Made by a program: the position numbers and the translations under genes. This document shows positions 26,371 to 35,935 of a stretch of 64,000 nucleotides of DNA, piece after piece. Where the stretch lies: contig CATOSU010000005.1 of NCBI GenBank assembly GCA_951812615.1, positions 179,322 to 243,321 of the forward strand, written 5' to 3'. The number at the start of each line of letters is the position of its first letter. Position 1 is the stretch's first letter. The stretch is from an uncultured Paracoccaceae bacterium. GTDB lineage: Bacteria > Pseudomonadota > Alphaproteobacteria > Rhodobacterales > Rhodobacteraceae. The notes under the pieces are model-generated. The model saw only the letters and a list, made by a program, of their open reading frames with translations. It ran no database searches and was not told where the DNA came from.

Positions 26371-29300
26371 CTAGTACAAGAAGTCGAAGTTATCCAAATC
26401 AGTCAGCCCGAAATTCGGAGAGCCCGGAACTTCAATGAGGATCGATGTCACATCGGTAAATCCAACCGCCACCGTTCCGCTCGTTCCGGCGCCGATCGAT
26501 ACCGTCTGGCCATCGTTTGCGATCAAGGTCACGCCACCAGCGGTTTGCAGGACGTCCAGTTCGACCAGCGAGAATGAACCTCCATCCGACCGAGAAATAT
26601 AGAAGTCATTGTCCAATAGACCATCCGAACTATCGTGGAACATCAAAGAGTTATTGTTGTCGGTATGCCCACCGTTGGATGCGAAGATAAAGCCGTCTTC
26701 GGCCCAGTCTTCGGCCCCATTGATTCCGGTGAACTCGACTGTCGCAGACTGGGGCACGTTGGCCACAGTGACCTCTACGGTTGCGGTATCGGTTCCGCCG
26801 TTTCCGTCACTGACCGAATAGGTGAACGTGTCCGTGCCGTCGAAACCGGAGGCCGGGGTATAGACCAGAACATCATTCGCCGGATCGGTGTCGCCGAATG
26901 TCTCCAGCAGGACCGAGCCGTTGGAGCCCTGGCTGAACCCGACAATTTCCAGGGTATCCCCGTCCACGTCGGTATCGTTGTCCAGCACATCGATACTGAC
27001 CGCGATGCCTTCGTCGGTCGTTATCGAATCGTCAACGGCCACTGGTGCATCCGGAGCGGGCGAGATCGTGAATTCGGCGCTGACGGTGGTGCCGGACGTA
27101 TCGCCATTCGACGTTTCGGTCGCCACGGCAGTGACGGTCATCGTAAAGCTTCCGTGCCAGTCAGCCGGCGGCGTCATCACCAGTGTCGAGAGGTCCTCTG
27201 CTTGCGCGTTGTCGATCACCCAGTCGGCGCCGCTGGCGCTGCCGAGATTGAATGTCGCCCCCGCCGGGAATCCGGACAGCGTGATTTGCAGCGTCTCGGA
27301 CCCGTCGGTGTCACTCAGCGACGCGGTCAGGTCCACCGGCATCGGTTGATCCTCGGTTCCGTCGGAGGTGGAAACGACACCCAAAAAGCCGAGCATCGCT
27401 CCGGTCGACGGGTCGCTCCAGATGGTGACGATCCGGCCATCCGACAGCACAGCGCTGGGTTCATAAGTGTGGAATGCGCTGAGCGTCTGATCCCCGGTGG
27501 TGGTGTCATTTACGACGACTTCGCTGCCCATCGGCGTGCCGTCAGCCGCGTAATACTGCGCAACGATGTCGCTTCCAGGCCCGCTGCTGGTTGAATTGTC
27601 GGTACGGATGATGACGAAACCGCCATCCGAGGTGCTTTCGACGGTGGCCGAAATTATCGGATAGCCACTTGATGTGGCCTCCACAGCAAAGGCCCCGCCC
27701 AGCGTTGCCTGACCGTTCGAATCAAGGATCTGAGCGTACATGACAAAGTTGCTGGTCGTCCCGACGGCTTCCGTCCAGACAACGACCAGGTTGCCGTCAT
27801 CCAGCCGTGTCACAGCCGGTGCGTACTGACTGGCGGAAAGGTCGTGCCCTAACTGGACCGTGGCGCTGAGCGCTGTGCCGTCGCTGTCAAAGATCCGACC
27901 ATACAGCGGTTGATTGATTGTCGGAGTAACGCCCCTGTCGCCTTCCCAGACCATGAAGAAACTGCCATCCGGCAGTGTCTCGATCGCGCGGTACATCGTC
28001 CCTTCCGGGATCACGCCTGTCAGGTCAAATTCGCTGCCCAGCGGGGTCAGGTCCGGGCCGTAGACCTGCCCATGGATCGCGTTGATACCGTCCTCCCAGG
28101 TCAGCAGGAAGGTTCCGTCATCAAAGGCTTCGACGCCGTGGATGCGTTCGGCGGCCAAATCCGCCGACAGATGCAACGCCGATGTCCGGGCCGTCCCGTC
28201 GGCCGCAAAGACCTGAATATATGTGTCGCCGCTGCTTCGGTCGCCGCTTACTTCGTAGGGGTATGGGGCATACCATGCCACGGCGAAATCGCCGTTCGCC
28301 AGACCGGTGATCGAAGTCGGGGTACCGACGTATCCGCGATGCGAAACCAGTGCAATTGAGTGCAGCACACCTGTGTCATCGCCGATAAGCAGGTTGGCGT
28401 TCCCAGCTCCGTTGCTGATTCCCGCAGCCCAACCTCCGCTTGAAAGACTGGCGACAACCGAACCATACGTGCCACTGAGAGAGAGATCCGCCAGAGGCTG
28501 TTCGATGAACTCGGTAACCGTGGAAGCCACAGAGGCAAGTGTGACCGTAGGCATATCGGCAACCGCATCAACCGCAACATCGACAACCCAGGACGAGACG
28601 CCGCCCTGTCCGTCGCTGAGAGTATAGCCGATGCTGTCCGTCCCGCTGAAATTCGCATCCGGCGTATAGATCAGCCGATCGTCGCTCAAATCGCCCACCG
28701 TACCGTTGTCGTCACGGATGACGGTTCCGTGCAACGGCTGGCTGAAATTCGACAATTCTATCGTGTCGCCGTCCGCATCGCTCGCCGCGGCCAGCACGTC
28801 GAGTGTGACCGCCAGGTCGTCTTCGGTCGCCGATACGGTTGCAAGCCCCCCGATCGGCGCATCGTTTTGCGCCGCGACGGTCACCGTGACCGTTTCAGTC
28901 GTGCTGCCGCCCTGATCGTCAACAACGGTGTAGTCAAAGCTGTCGCTGCCAGTGAAATCAGCGTCGGGTGTATAGACCAGCACATCGTTGGTCGGGTCTG
29001 TGTCACCCTGATCATCCAGCACAACCGTGCCGTTGGTGCCTTGTGTAAAGCCATTGATTGACAGCGGATCGCCTTCTGGGTCGCTGGCGCCGGCAAGCAC
29101 GGCGACTGCCACGGATGTGTCCTCGTCGGTTCCGGCGGTTGTTGTCGTCAGAACCGGCGCATCGTTGCTCCCGGTAACCGAAATGGTCACGATCACGCTG
29201 TCTGTTGCACCGCGGATGTCTTCCACTTCGACCTCATAGCGAAGCTCGATTGTCTGGCCTTCTGCCAGATAATCGAACAGGGCCGGGTCTGCGCTGAACG

Positions 29301-32300
29301 TCCAGTCCACTGTTCCCGCGGCTGAGACGGGCGAACTGTTGGCAACAACACTAAACAGTCCTGCCAGCGTCGCCGAGTTCATTCCGTTCAGATCGTCGGT
29401 TGATCCATGGAAACTGGCCGTGGCCGTTTGCGTTTCCGTCACGTCTGTATCGGTGAAATGGATCGTTCCGAGACTGTCCATCGGTCCCGACGGAATGCTC
29501 GGATATGGGTCGACCACGTCGCCAATCCCGTCCCCATCAGCGTCAGCCTGATCGGTGTTGGCTATGAAGGGAGCATTGTCGTTTGTGTCATTTATTCCGT
29601 CAGAATCACTGTCCACGCCAGCCACCAGTTCTGCCGGTTCCGAAACAGACCCAGTCAGGTCCGAAGCAGGCTCGTCTATGACCGGCGCATGGTTTTGCGC
29701 CGAGACGGTCACCGTGACCGTCTCGGTTGTGCTGCCGCCCTGACCGTCAACAACGGTGTAGTCAAAGCTGTCGCTGCCAGTGAAATCAGCGTCGGGTGTA
29801 TAGACCAGCACATCGTTGGTCGGGTCTGTGTCACCCTGATCATCCAGCGTAACCGTGCCGTTGGCGCCTTGCGTGAAGCCGTCAATGGACAGCGGATCGC
29901 CATCGGGATCGCTGGCCCCGGCCAATACCGCCACTGATACGGCAACATCTTCGTCCGTCCCGGCTGTGGTCGTTGTCAGAACCGGTGCTACGTTGACCCC
30001 CGCGACCACCATCGTCACCGTTGCGGTATCGAACCCGCCATTGCCGTCGGTGATGGTGTAGGTGAAGCTGTCTTCCAGCGTTTCGCCCTGCGCCAGTGCG
30101 TCTAGCGTGGCGGAGGTGGTCGGATCATAGGTGACCGATCCGTCGCCGTTCAGGATCACCGTCGCCCCAAGCGCGCTGGTGGCCGAGACCGCCGTGATGG
30201 TCAGCGTATCGCCGTCCGCATCCGTGTCATTGGCCAGCAGGTCCGCCGCGGCGATGGTGTGCGCGGTGTTTTCATCCGTCAGCGCGCCGCCGGCCTCGGT
30301 GCCGTCGGCGTTGAAGATGCGTGCTTTGATGCCAGTATTTGAGGTGTCATCCACACCATCTGACGAATGCCAGGTCACAATGAACCGACCACCAGAAAGA
30401 GCTGAAATCTCGGGATCGTTCTGGTCCGAGAATGTTTCCTCATTCACGAGGAATTCAGCCACGACCAATGCTCCGTTAGAAGCAATGACGCAAGCCTTGA
30501 TGCCGCTACTTGATGAGTCTTCTGCACCATCGAAAGAATACCACGCCAGGGCAATTTGACCATTGGAGAGCGTCGCTGCAACCGGCTTCCTCTGATGGTT
30601 CAAAACTTCGTCGTTTACTAGAAACTCGGCAACCGCTTCGGTGCCATCCGAGTTGAAAATTTTGGCTTTGACACCATAGCCAGAGGTGTCATCTAAACCA
30701 TCTGAAGAGATCCAGGTTACAAGGAATTGGCCGCCAGCGAGCGCTGCAATCTCCGGTTCACCTTGATAGACGTCCGTTTCAGTGTTGACCAGGAACTCAG
30801 CTACAGCCTCGGTACCGTCGGCGTTGAAGATGCGGGCCTTGACACCGTACTGTGAAGGGTCATGCACCCCGTCAGGAGACGTCCACGTCACCACAAACTG
30901 GTCGTTGCTAAGAACAGTGACCTCCGGTTCAAATTGATACCCGGCGGTTTCTTCGTTGACGAGGAACTCAGCTACAGCCTCTGTTCCATCCGCGTTGAAT
31001 ACCCGAGCTTTTATTCCATAGCTTGAGGTGTCAGACAGACCATCTTCCGACATCCAAACGACGACAAATTGACCGCTGGACAGTACGGCAGAATTGGAGA
31101 GAAGTTGGCTTGAACTTGTTTCATCGTTAACAAGTAATTCACTGACCTCTACCGATCCATCGCTGTTGTAGATCTTTGCTTTTATGCCGTATCCAGATGG
31201 ATCGTTCGATCCGTCAAGTGAAGACCATGTAACGAGGAATTGGCCGTTAGCGAGTTCAATTACCTCCGCATCACTTTGTGTGCTGTGGGTCTCTTCATTA
31301 ACGAGAAATTCGCCGACAGCTTCCGTTCCATCCGCGTCGAAAATTCGTGCCTTGATGCCTCCGCCATGCGGGTCTTCAACGTGGTCATTCGATTGCCAGA
31401 CAAAGACAATCCGGCCGTCGGAAAGGACTACTACGTCAGGTTTCGTTTGGCCGCTGTTCGTCTCGACATTCACTAGGAACTCGCCTTCAACCGCCAGCCC
31501 CAGAACGTCATCATTGGCCACCGGCGCCTCGTTGTCGGTATCGCCCTCGATCACCAGCGTGGCGGTGTTGGCGGTGGCGGCCAGGCCGTCATCCACGTCG
31601 TAGGCGACGGTGAGCGTCCGGTTTTCACCGGTGTTCAGCGCGTCGTACTGTGCCGGGTCGATGTCGATCGTGCCGTCGCCATTGTCGGTGAACGCCACAG
31701 CTGCGCCCAGATCGTCGGTCACCACGATGTTCTCCGCCGTCAGCACCGCGCCGGTATCCGGGTCGCTCTGCCCGGCCAGCAGGTTGATCACCTGCACCGC
31801 GTCATCCTCGCCCACGGTTCCGGCGTCGATCGCCGCTACCACCGGCGCGTCGTTGCTGCCGGTGATCGAGATGGTCAGCGTGGCGCGGTCCTGCCCGCCA
31901 TTGCCGTCATCGGCAACATAGGTGAACACGTCCGTCACGGACGCGCCGTCCGGCAGGGCGTTGGTGTCCGGGTCGCTGTCGTCCAGCGTGTAGGTCCAGA
32001 CCCCGTCCGCAGCCAGCACGAGGGACCCGTAGACCCCCAGAACCGATGCGCCAACACCGGTGGTGAGCGGTGTCACGGACCCGGTCTGGTCGCCCGCCGC
32101 GACACCGGACACGGCCAGCGTGTCCGATGTGTCGGCGTCGTCGTCATTGTCCAGCACATTGCCGGTCGCGCTGGCGTCGCCGGCAACCCCGTCACCGGCC
32201 TCGGTCACGGCATCCGAGCCGTTCACATCGGCAAGCGCAACCGGGGCATCATTCGTGCCGGTCACGGTGACGGTGACATCGTTCACCGCGGTTGCGCCAT

Positions 32301-33999
32301 GGGCGTCCGTTGCGGTGACCTGGATCACCACGTCGCGGGTCTCGTTCAGCGCGAGGTCCTGGAAGTCACTGCCCGGATCGAAGGTCAGCGTGGTGCCGGA
32401 GATCGAGGCAGAGCCCTCAGACACCGCGCCGGTGATGGCGTAGGACAGCGTGGTCCCGTCATCGTCGCTGTCGATGTCGTCGCCAAGCGCCGACAGATCG
32501 ACATCGATCGACGGGCCGTCCTCGACCGCGTCCCCGGTCCCGATCGCCAGGGTCGGCGCGTCGTTTGCCCCTGTCACCGTGATGGTAACCGTGGCCTGGT
32601 CGGTATCGCCATCCGCGTCGGTGACTTCATAGACAAACGTGACATCGCGGGTCTCGCCCACGGCCAGATCCTCGAAGTCGCCATCCGGATCGAAGCTGAA
32701 CGACCCGTCCGGGCTGCCTGGCGTGCCGGGGTTGAAGGTCAGAACACCCTCGGCCGGGCCCGAGATCAGCGCCACCGAATATGCCAGGTCCGGCACATCG
32801 TCATTGGCCAGAACCGACCCGAACAGCACCGCGCCGTCATCCTCGTTCACGCCCACCGCGTCGTCGATGGCATCCACCAGCTCGTCCGCCGGGTTCAGCT
32901 CCTGCCCGTCGACAATCACGCAGAGATCCTCAAACTGCGTCACCGTCAGGTTGAAGGCGGTGAAGGTGAACTCTGCGCCATTGGCCTCGCCGGACGAACC
33001 GGTGTTGTCGGCCAGGAATTGCAGATAGGCGGCAATATCCGCCTGCAGGTCCGGGTTGAACCATTCATCACTGGTCAGGACCAGCGTCAGCTTGTCGACG
33101 CCCGACCCGCCGGAATAGAAATCGGTCGCACCAACGTTCTCGGCCGCAACATAAACCGCCTCGTCATCGCCGCCGCCGGCATAGAGAATGTCATCCCCGG
33201 CCCCGCCGTCGAGATAATCCGCAAAACCGGTGTCGCCGCTGCCTGACCCCGAGCCCTTCTTGTGCCCGCTGCCGGACCCCGAGCCGCTGCCGCAATGGGC
33301 GCCGCTGCCCGAGCCACTGCCGGAGCCGTGGTGATGCCCGCTGCCCGAGCCACTGCCGGAACCATGGTGATGCCCGCTGCCTGAGCCACTGCCCGAGCCA
33401 TGGTGATAACCACTGCCCGAGCCACTTCCCGAACCATGGGCCTGATCGCCATAAATGATGTCGTTGCCGTCGCCACCCAGAACGGTGTCTTCACCCTGGC
33501 CACCGACCATGATGTCGTTGCCGGCCCCGCCGTCGAGATAATCGTCGAACGACACAACATTGCCGCCAGACCCCGAGCCCTTGCCCGATCCCGACGCGCT
33601 GTCGCCATAGATCTCGTCATCGCCCGCGCCGCCCAGCAGCGTGTCATTCCCGGACTGGCCTTCCAGCCTGTCGTCCCCGTCACCACCGTCCAGGCTGTCG
33701 TCGCCCTCGCCACCCTTCAGCTTGTCATCGCCCGCGCCACCGAGAAGCGTGTCCGCGCCATCACCGCCATCAAGCTTGTCGTCGTCGTCGCCGCCGTCCA
33801 GCAGATCGTCGCCGCTGCCACCCTTCAGATCATCTCGTCCATCACCGCCATAAAGACTGTCATCCCCGTCACCACCGTCGATCTTGTCCTTGCCGTCCCC
33901 GCCCTCAACCAGATCATCGCCATCCTTGGCGGTTATCTTGTCGTTGCCAGATGTCCCGTTGATGGTGTCGTCGGAATTCGAGCCCTTGATCTTGGCCAT
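26371..33999 (-). CDS. Giant RTX/VCBS/cadherin-like repeat protein, probable secreted adhesin
   Basis: 2542 residues. Order from the N-terminus: RTX calcium-binding nonapeptides (GGxGxDxLx) at about 1-180 and again at about 258-280; a His-rich Gly-Ser spacer at 188-255; VCBS/cadherin-like Ig repeats at about 375-838 (repeated GxNDAP linkers); seven 57-residue EFLVN repeats at 839-1237; more cadherin-like repeats with a thrombospondin-3-like DSDSDGIND segment at about 1460-1495; a long beta-rich region at about 1800-2250 with further GxFxVxW repeats; a final cadherin-like repeat and a C-terminal domain ending LTDLDNFDFLY. There is no Sec signal; such proteins usually leave by type I secretion, but no secretion genes are in the window. 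A calcium-stabilised adhesin or biofilm role is inferred. Confidence 0.88.
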   Translation of the reverse strand: MAKIKGSNSDDTINGTSGNDKITAKDGDDLVEGGDGKDKIDGGDGDDSLYGGDGRDDLKGGSGDDLLDGGDDDDKLDGGDGADTLLGGAGDDKLKGGEGDDSLDGGDGDDRLEGQSGNDTLLGGAGDDEIYGDSASGSGKGSGSGGNVVSFDDYLDGGAGNDIMVGGQGEDTVLGGDGNDIIYGDQAHGSGSGSGSGYHHGSGSGSGSGHHHGSGSGSGSGHHHGSGSGSGSGAHCGSGSGSGSGHKKGSGSGSGDTGFADYLDGGAGDDILYAGGGDDEAVYVAAENVGATDFYSGGSGVDKLTLVLTSDEWFNPDLQADIAAYLQFLADNTGSSGEANGAEFTFTAFNLTVTQFEDLCVIVDGQELNPADELVDAIDDAVGVNEDDGAVLFGSVLANDDVPDLAYSVALISGPAEGVLTFNPGTPGSPDGSFSFDPDGDFEDLAVGETRDVTFVYEVTDADGDTDQATVTITVTGANDAPTLAIGTGDAVEDGPSIDVDLSALGDDIDSDDDGTTLSYAITGAVSEGSASISGTTLTFDPGSDFQDLALNETRDVVIQVTATDAHGATAVNDVTVTVTGTNDAPVALADVNGSDAVTEAGDGVAGDASATGNVLDNDDDADTSDTLAVSGVAAGDQTGSVTPLTTGVGASVLGVYGSLVLAADGVWTYTLDDSDPDTNALPDGASVTDVFTYVADDGNGGQDRATLTISITGSNDAPVVAAIDAGTVGEDDAVQVINLLAGQSDPDTGAVLTAENIVVTDDLGAAVAFTDNGDGTIDIDPAQYDALNTGENRTLTVAYDVDDGLAATANTATLVIEGDTDNEAPVANDDVLGLAVEGEFLVNVETNSGQTKPDVVVLSDGRIVFVWQSNDHVEDPHGGGIKARIFDADGTEAVGEFLVNEETHSTQSDAEVIELANGQFLVTWSSLDGSNDPSGYGIKAKIYNSDGSVEVSELLVNDETSSSQLLSNSAVLSSGQFVVVWMSEDGLSDTSSYGIKARVFNADGTEAVAEFLVNEETAGYQFEPEVTVLSNDQFVVTWTSPDGVHDPSQYGVKARIFNADGTEAVAEFLVNTETDVYQGEPEIAALAGGQFLVTWISSDGLDDTSGYGVKAKIFNSDGTEAVAEFLVNDEVLNHQRKPVAATLSNGQIALAWYSFDGAEDSSSSGIKACVIASNGALVVAEFLVNEETFSDQNDPEISALSGGRFIVTWHSSDGVDDTSNTGIKARIFNADGTEAGGALTDENTAHTIAAADLLANDTDADGDTLTITAVSATSALGATVILNGDGSVTYDPTTSATLDALAQGETLEDSFTYTITDGNGGFDTATVTMVVAGVNVAPVLTTTTAGTDEDVAVSVAVLAGASDPDGDPLSIDGFTQGANGTVTLDDQGDTDPTNDVLVYTPDADFTGSDSFDYTVVDGQGGSTTETVTVTVSAQNHAPVIDEPASDLTGSVSEPAELVAGVDSDSDGINDTNDNAPFIANTDQADADGDGIGDVVDPYPSIPSGPMDSLGTIHFTDTDVTETQTATASFHGSTDDLNGMNSATLAGLFSVVANSSPVSAAGTVDWTFSADPALFDYLAEGQTIELRYEVEVEDIRGATDSVIVTISVTGSNDAPVLTTTTAGTDEDTSVAVAVLAGASDPEGDPLSINGFTQGTNGTVVLDDQGDTDPTNDVLVYTPDADFTGSDSFDYTVVDDQGGSTTETVTVTVAAQNDAPIGGLATVSATEDDLAVTLDVLAAASDADGDTIELSNFSQPLHGTVIRDDNGTVGDLSDDRLIYTPDANFSGTDSIGYTLSDGQGGVSSWVVDVAVDAVADMPTVTLASVASTVTEFIEQPLADLSLSGTYGSVVASLSSGGWAAGISNGAGNANLLIGDDTGVLHSIALVSHRGYVGTPTSITGLANGDFAVAWYAPYPYEVSGDRSSGDTYIQVFAADGTARTSALHLSADLAAERIHGVEAFDDGTFLLTWEDGINAIHGQVYGPDLTPLGSEFDLTGVIPEGTMYRAIETLPDGSFFMVWEGDRGVTPTINQPLYGRIFDSDGTALSATVQLGHDLSASQYAPAVTRLDDGNLVVVWTEAVGTTSNFVMYAQILDSNGQATLGGAFAVEATSSGYPIISATVESTSDGGFVIIRTDNSTSSGPGSDIVAQYYAADGTPMGSEVVVNDTTTGDQTLSAFHTYEPSAVLSDGRIVTIWSDPSTGAMLGFLGVVSTSDGTEDQPMPVDLTASLSDTDGSETLQITLSGFPAGATFNLGSASGADWVIDNAQAEDLSTLVMTPPADWHGSFTMTVTAVATETSNGDTSGTTVSAEFTISPAPDAPVAVDDSITTDEGIAVSIDVLDNDTDVDGDTLEIVGFSQGSNGSVLLETFGDTDPANDVLVYTPASGFDGTDTFTYSVSDGNGGTDTATVEVTVANVPQSATVEFTGINGAEDWAEDGFIFASNGGHTDNNNSLMFHDSSDGLLDNDFYISRSDGGSFSLVELDVLQTAGGVTLIANDGQTVSIGAGTSGTVAVGFTDVTSILIEVPGSPNFGLTDLDNFDFLY
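28917..29020 (-). repeat. 104-bp identical segment, copy 2 (cadherin-like repeat of the giant gene)
   Basis: Identical base for base to 29745-29848, 828 bp away (exactly 276 codons). It encodes the strand region with TDPTNDVLVYTPDADFTGS. The neighbouring sequence is also similar but not identical. Confidence 0.85.
29745..29848 (-). repeat. 104-bp identical segment, copy 1 (cadherin-like repeat of the giant gene)
   Basis: Partner of 28917-29020. Absolute nucleotide identity over 104 bases within otherwise diverged repeats points to recent duplication or gene conversion. Confidence 0.85.
30289..31485 (-). repeat. Seven in-frame 57-residue EFLVN repeats in the giant protein
   Basis: Each unit reads roughly (G/A)EFLVNxET, then GQFxVxWxSxDG, then a Gly and IKARIFNADGTEAV. 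Seven units fill residues 839-1237 with no gaps in register. Unit 6 (SNGQIALAWYSFDG) is the most diverged. The pattern looks like beta-propeller or beta-helix blades; this is inference. Confidence 0.88.
33235..33438 (-). repeat. 36-bp tandem repeats encoding a His-rich Gly-Ser linker
   Basis: Residues 188-255 consist of a 12-residue unit, GSGSGSGSG plus a three-residue plug. The plugs in order are YHH, HHH, HHH, AHC and HKK, ending in a final GSGSGSG. At DNA level the units are about 36 bp and nearly identical. The tract interrupts the RTX repeats and could bind metal or act as a flexible stalk. Confidence 0.9.
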
Positions 34000-34653
34000 G
34001 ATACCCCCCTGAAATGCACGTTAAACCGCCCGGCGGCGATTATTTTCCACAACAAAACAAGAAGCTAAGCGGCGATCCACTGTCCCGAGTGATCGGCGCC
34101 TACTGGTTACCAGTTTGTGATCATAGCGTGATGATGTTGTTTCGAGTCAATAATATTTGCCGAACATGTTGGGCAATTCACGCAACAATTGTGCGTTTCC
34201 GACCCGAATTTCCCTGTATTCACAGCAAACCGTATCTGTTGAAACTCGGGTACCAACACGGGGCGGTTTCTGCTCACGGCTCGCAGGGAAACAATATTGG
34301 TCCATATGGCAGGATTGATCCTACATCTGTGTCAATCCGCCGATTCGCGCCCGGTACGCATCACCATCTGACTACTTGAGGACGACGCGCGGAGCGTCGG
34401 TTATTCCTCGGGAACGTACCAAGGTTTGGAGAACGCCAATCAACGTGCCCCAGACCATTCTTGTCCCGAAACTCGCAGCAGGCCTGCCAAATTCCTTCCT
34501 GTAGAATTCCGGGTTGGCAAGGGCTCCGAGCTGCCGATCGCCACACTGATTTTGAACGCCTGCACTCGATTGAGCAATCACGTTACAACGACGCAGGCGT
34601 CCTGCAAAGGATGTGCTCTGAACGACCGGTTACATTTCGGTAAGGGAAAGATC
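34000..34653. other. Upstream region of the giant gene, no clear gene
   Basis: The region contains the promoter side of the giant gene (start at 33999 preceded by GGGGG) and an AT-rich patch near 34020-34210. A minus-strand stretch at about 34372-34530 reads LGALANPEFYRKEF, which resembles part of a helicase-type protein I have seen elsewhere, so it may be a decayed fragment. Nothing else is convincing. Confidence 0.35.
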
Positions 34654-34730
34654 TGGTAGCGGAGGAGGGACTTGAACCCCCGACACGCGGATTATGATTC
34701 CGCTGCTCTAACCAACTGAGCTACTCCGCC
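34654..34730 (-). tRNA. tRNA-Met (CAT), elongator type
   Basis: The complement folds as a full cloverleaf: acceptor GGCGGAG with CTCCGCT, D arm GCTCAGTTGGTTAGAGC, anticodon arm GCGGA-ATCATAA-TCCGC and a T arm with TTCAAGT. The anticodon is CAT, and CCA is encoded at 34654-34656. The sequence matches the alphaproteobacterial elongator Met tRNA rather than initiator or tRNA-Ile2, but a lysidine-type Ile tRNA is not formally excluded. Confidence 0.93.
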
Positions 34731-34796
34731 ACAGGCGATGCGTCGGATATGTCAGGGACGCAGGGGCGTCAAGGGTGATTTCTCTCTCTCGCGGTC

Positions 34797-35837
34797 TCAG
34801 TCGCTGCCGTGACGCACGGTATCGATCATCAGCTGGACATTGTCAGGGTTTCCCTGTGGCGTGATGCCGTGCCCGAGATTGAAGATGTGCGGGCCTGCGG
34901 AAAACGCCTGGCAGATCGCACGGGTTTCGCGGACAAGGGCGTCGCCGCCTTCGACCATGTGATGCGGGGCCAGGTTGCCCTGAACGCAGCCGGTCGTCTG
35001 AACGTGCTCTGCAGCCCATTGCGCGTCGACAGAATTGTCCAGCGCGACGCAGTCGACACCGGTTGCCTGCGCGAAGCCGATATAGCGTTCGCCGGCCTCG
35101 CGCGGGAAGCCGATGACCGGGATACCCGGGTGCCGGGCTTTGAGGGCCGCTGTGATCCGGGCGCAGGGGGCGAGCGCGTAGCGGTCGAAATCGTCGCCTG
35201 TCAGAGAGCCTGCCCAGCTATCGAAAATCTTGACCACTTCGGCGCCGGCCTCGACCTGGCGGCTGAGATATTCGATGGTGGCCTCTGTAATCCGCTCCAT
35301 CAGCGCGTCGAAAAGCGCCGGGTTTTCGCGCTTGAGCGTGTGTGCCGGCCCCTGGTCGGGGGTGCCGCGTCCGGCGATCATGTAAGTGGCCACGGTCCAC
35401 GGCGCACCGGCAAACCCGATCAGCGTGGTTTCGGCCGGCAGCTCTCGGGTCAGGATACGCAGGGTTTCGTAGATCGGCGTCAGCGTGTCGTGCACGTCTG
35501 AGGCGGGGGCGAAGCGGGCGAAATCCGCCTCTGTTTCCAGCTTCGACAGCCGCGGTCCTTCGCCGGTTTCGAACCACAAATCGGCGCCCAGCGCCTGCGG
35601 GATCAGCAGGATATCGGCAAACAGGATCGCCGCGTCGAACCCGAACCGGCGGATCGGTTGCAGTGTGACCTCGGCAGCCAGCTCGCTGTTGTAGCACAGG
35701 CTCAGGAAATCCCCGGCCTGTGCGCGGGTTGCCCGGTACTCGGGCAGGTACCGGCCGGCCTGACGCATCATCCAGATCGGCGGGACCGGCAGAACCTCGC
35801 CGGCCAGCGCGCGCAGCAGTGTTTTTCGGGGCGCCAT
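34797..35837 (-). CDS. hemE: Uroporphyrinogen decarboxylase
   Basis: Removes the four acetate carboxyls of uroporphyrinogen III to give coproporphyrinogen III in heme and chlorophyll synthesis. 346 residues, normal length. The N-terminal signature [16 protein letters not shown] (about residue 20) with the substrate-binding Arg residues and the later [13 protein letters not shown] (about 140) are intact. AAAGGAG precedes the ATG. It is divergent from hemC with about 98 bases between starts, a shared promoter region. Confidence 0.96.
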   Translation of the reverse strand: MAPRKTLLRALAGEVLPVPPIWMMRQAGRYLPEYRATRAQAGDFLSLCYNSELAAEVTLQPIRRFGFDAAILFADILLIPQALGADLWFETGEGPRLSKLETEADFARFAPASDVHDTLTPIYETLRILTRELPAETTLIGFAGAPWTVATYMIAGRGTPDQGPAHTLKRENPALFDALMERITEATIEYLSRQVEAGAEVVKIFDSWAGSLTGDDFDRYALAPCARITAALKARHPGIPVIGFPREAGERYIGFAQATGVDCVALDNSVDAQWAAEHVQTTGCVQGNLAPHHMVEGGDALVRETRAICQAFSAGPHIFNLGHGITPQGNPDNVQLMIDTVRHGSD

Positions 35838-35935
35838 GGGGTCTCCTTTCGTGCTGCCGCATGGGTCGGGTCCGCGGGGCCGATTGTCAAGCGTGGGCCA
35901 TTGTCACGCCCGGGTCGTCCGCCTATTGAGACGTC

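Noticed and set aside
26635..33246. Several long plus-strand open frames opposite the giant gene (for example 26635-27594 and 32299-33246)
   Set aside because: They result from the GC-rich repeats of the minus-strand gene, are compositionally odd and have no ribosome sites or known domains.
33235..33438. CRISPR-like array of about 36-bp units
   Set aside because: The units are contiguous with no spacers and lie in frame in the giant gene, encoding the Gly-Ser/His tract. It is coding tandem repeat.
34372..34581. Possible helicase-type fragment (LGALANPEFYRKEF) on the minus strand
   Set aside because: Only a short motif-level resemblance from memory, with no surrounding support; it was left as a note on the region, not a feature.
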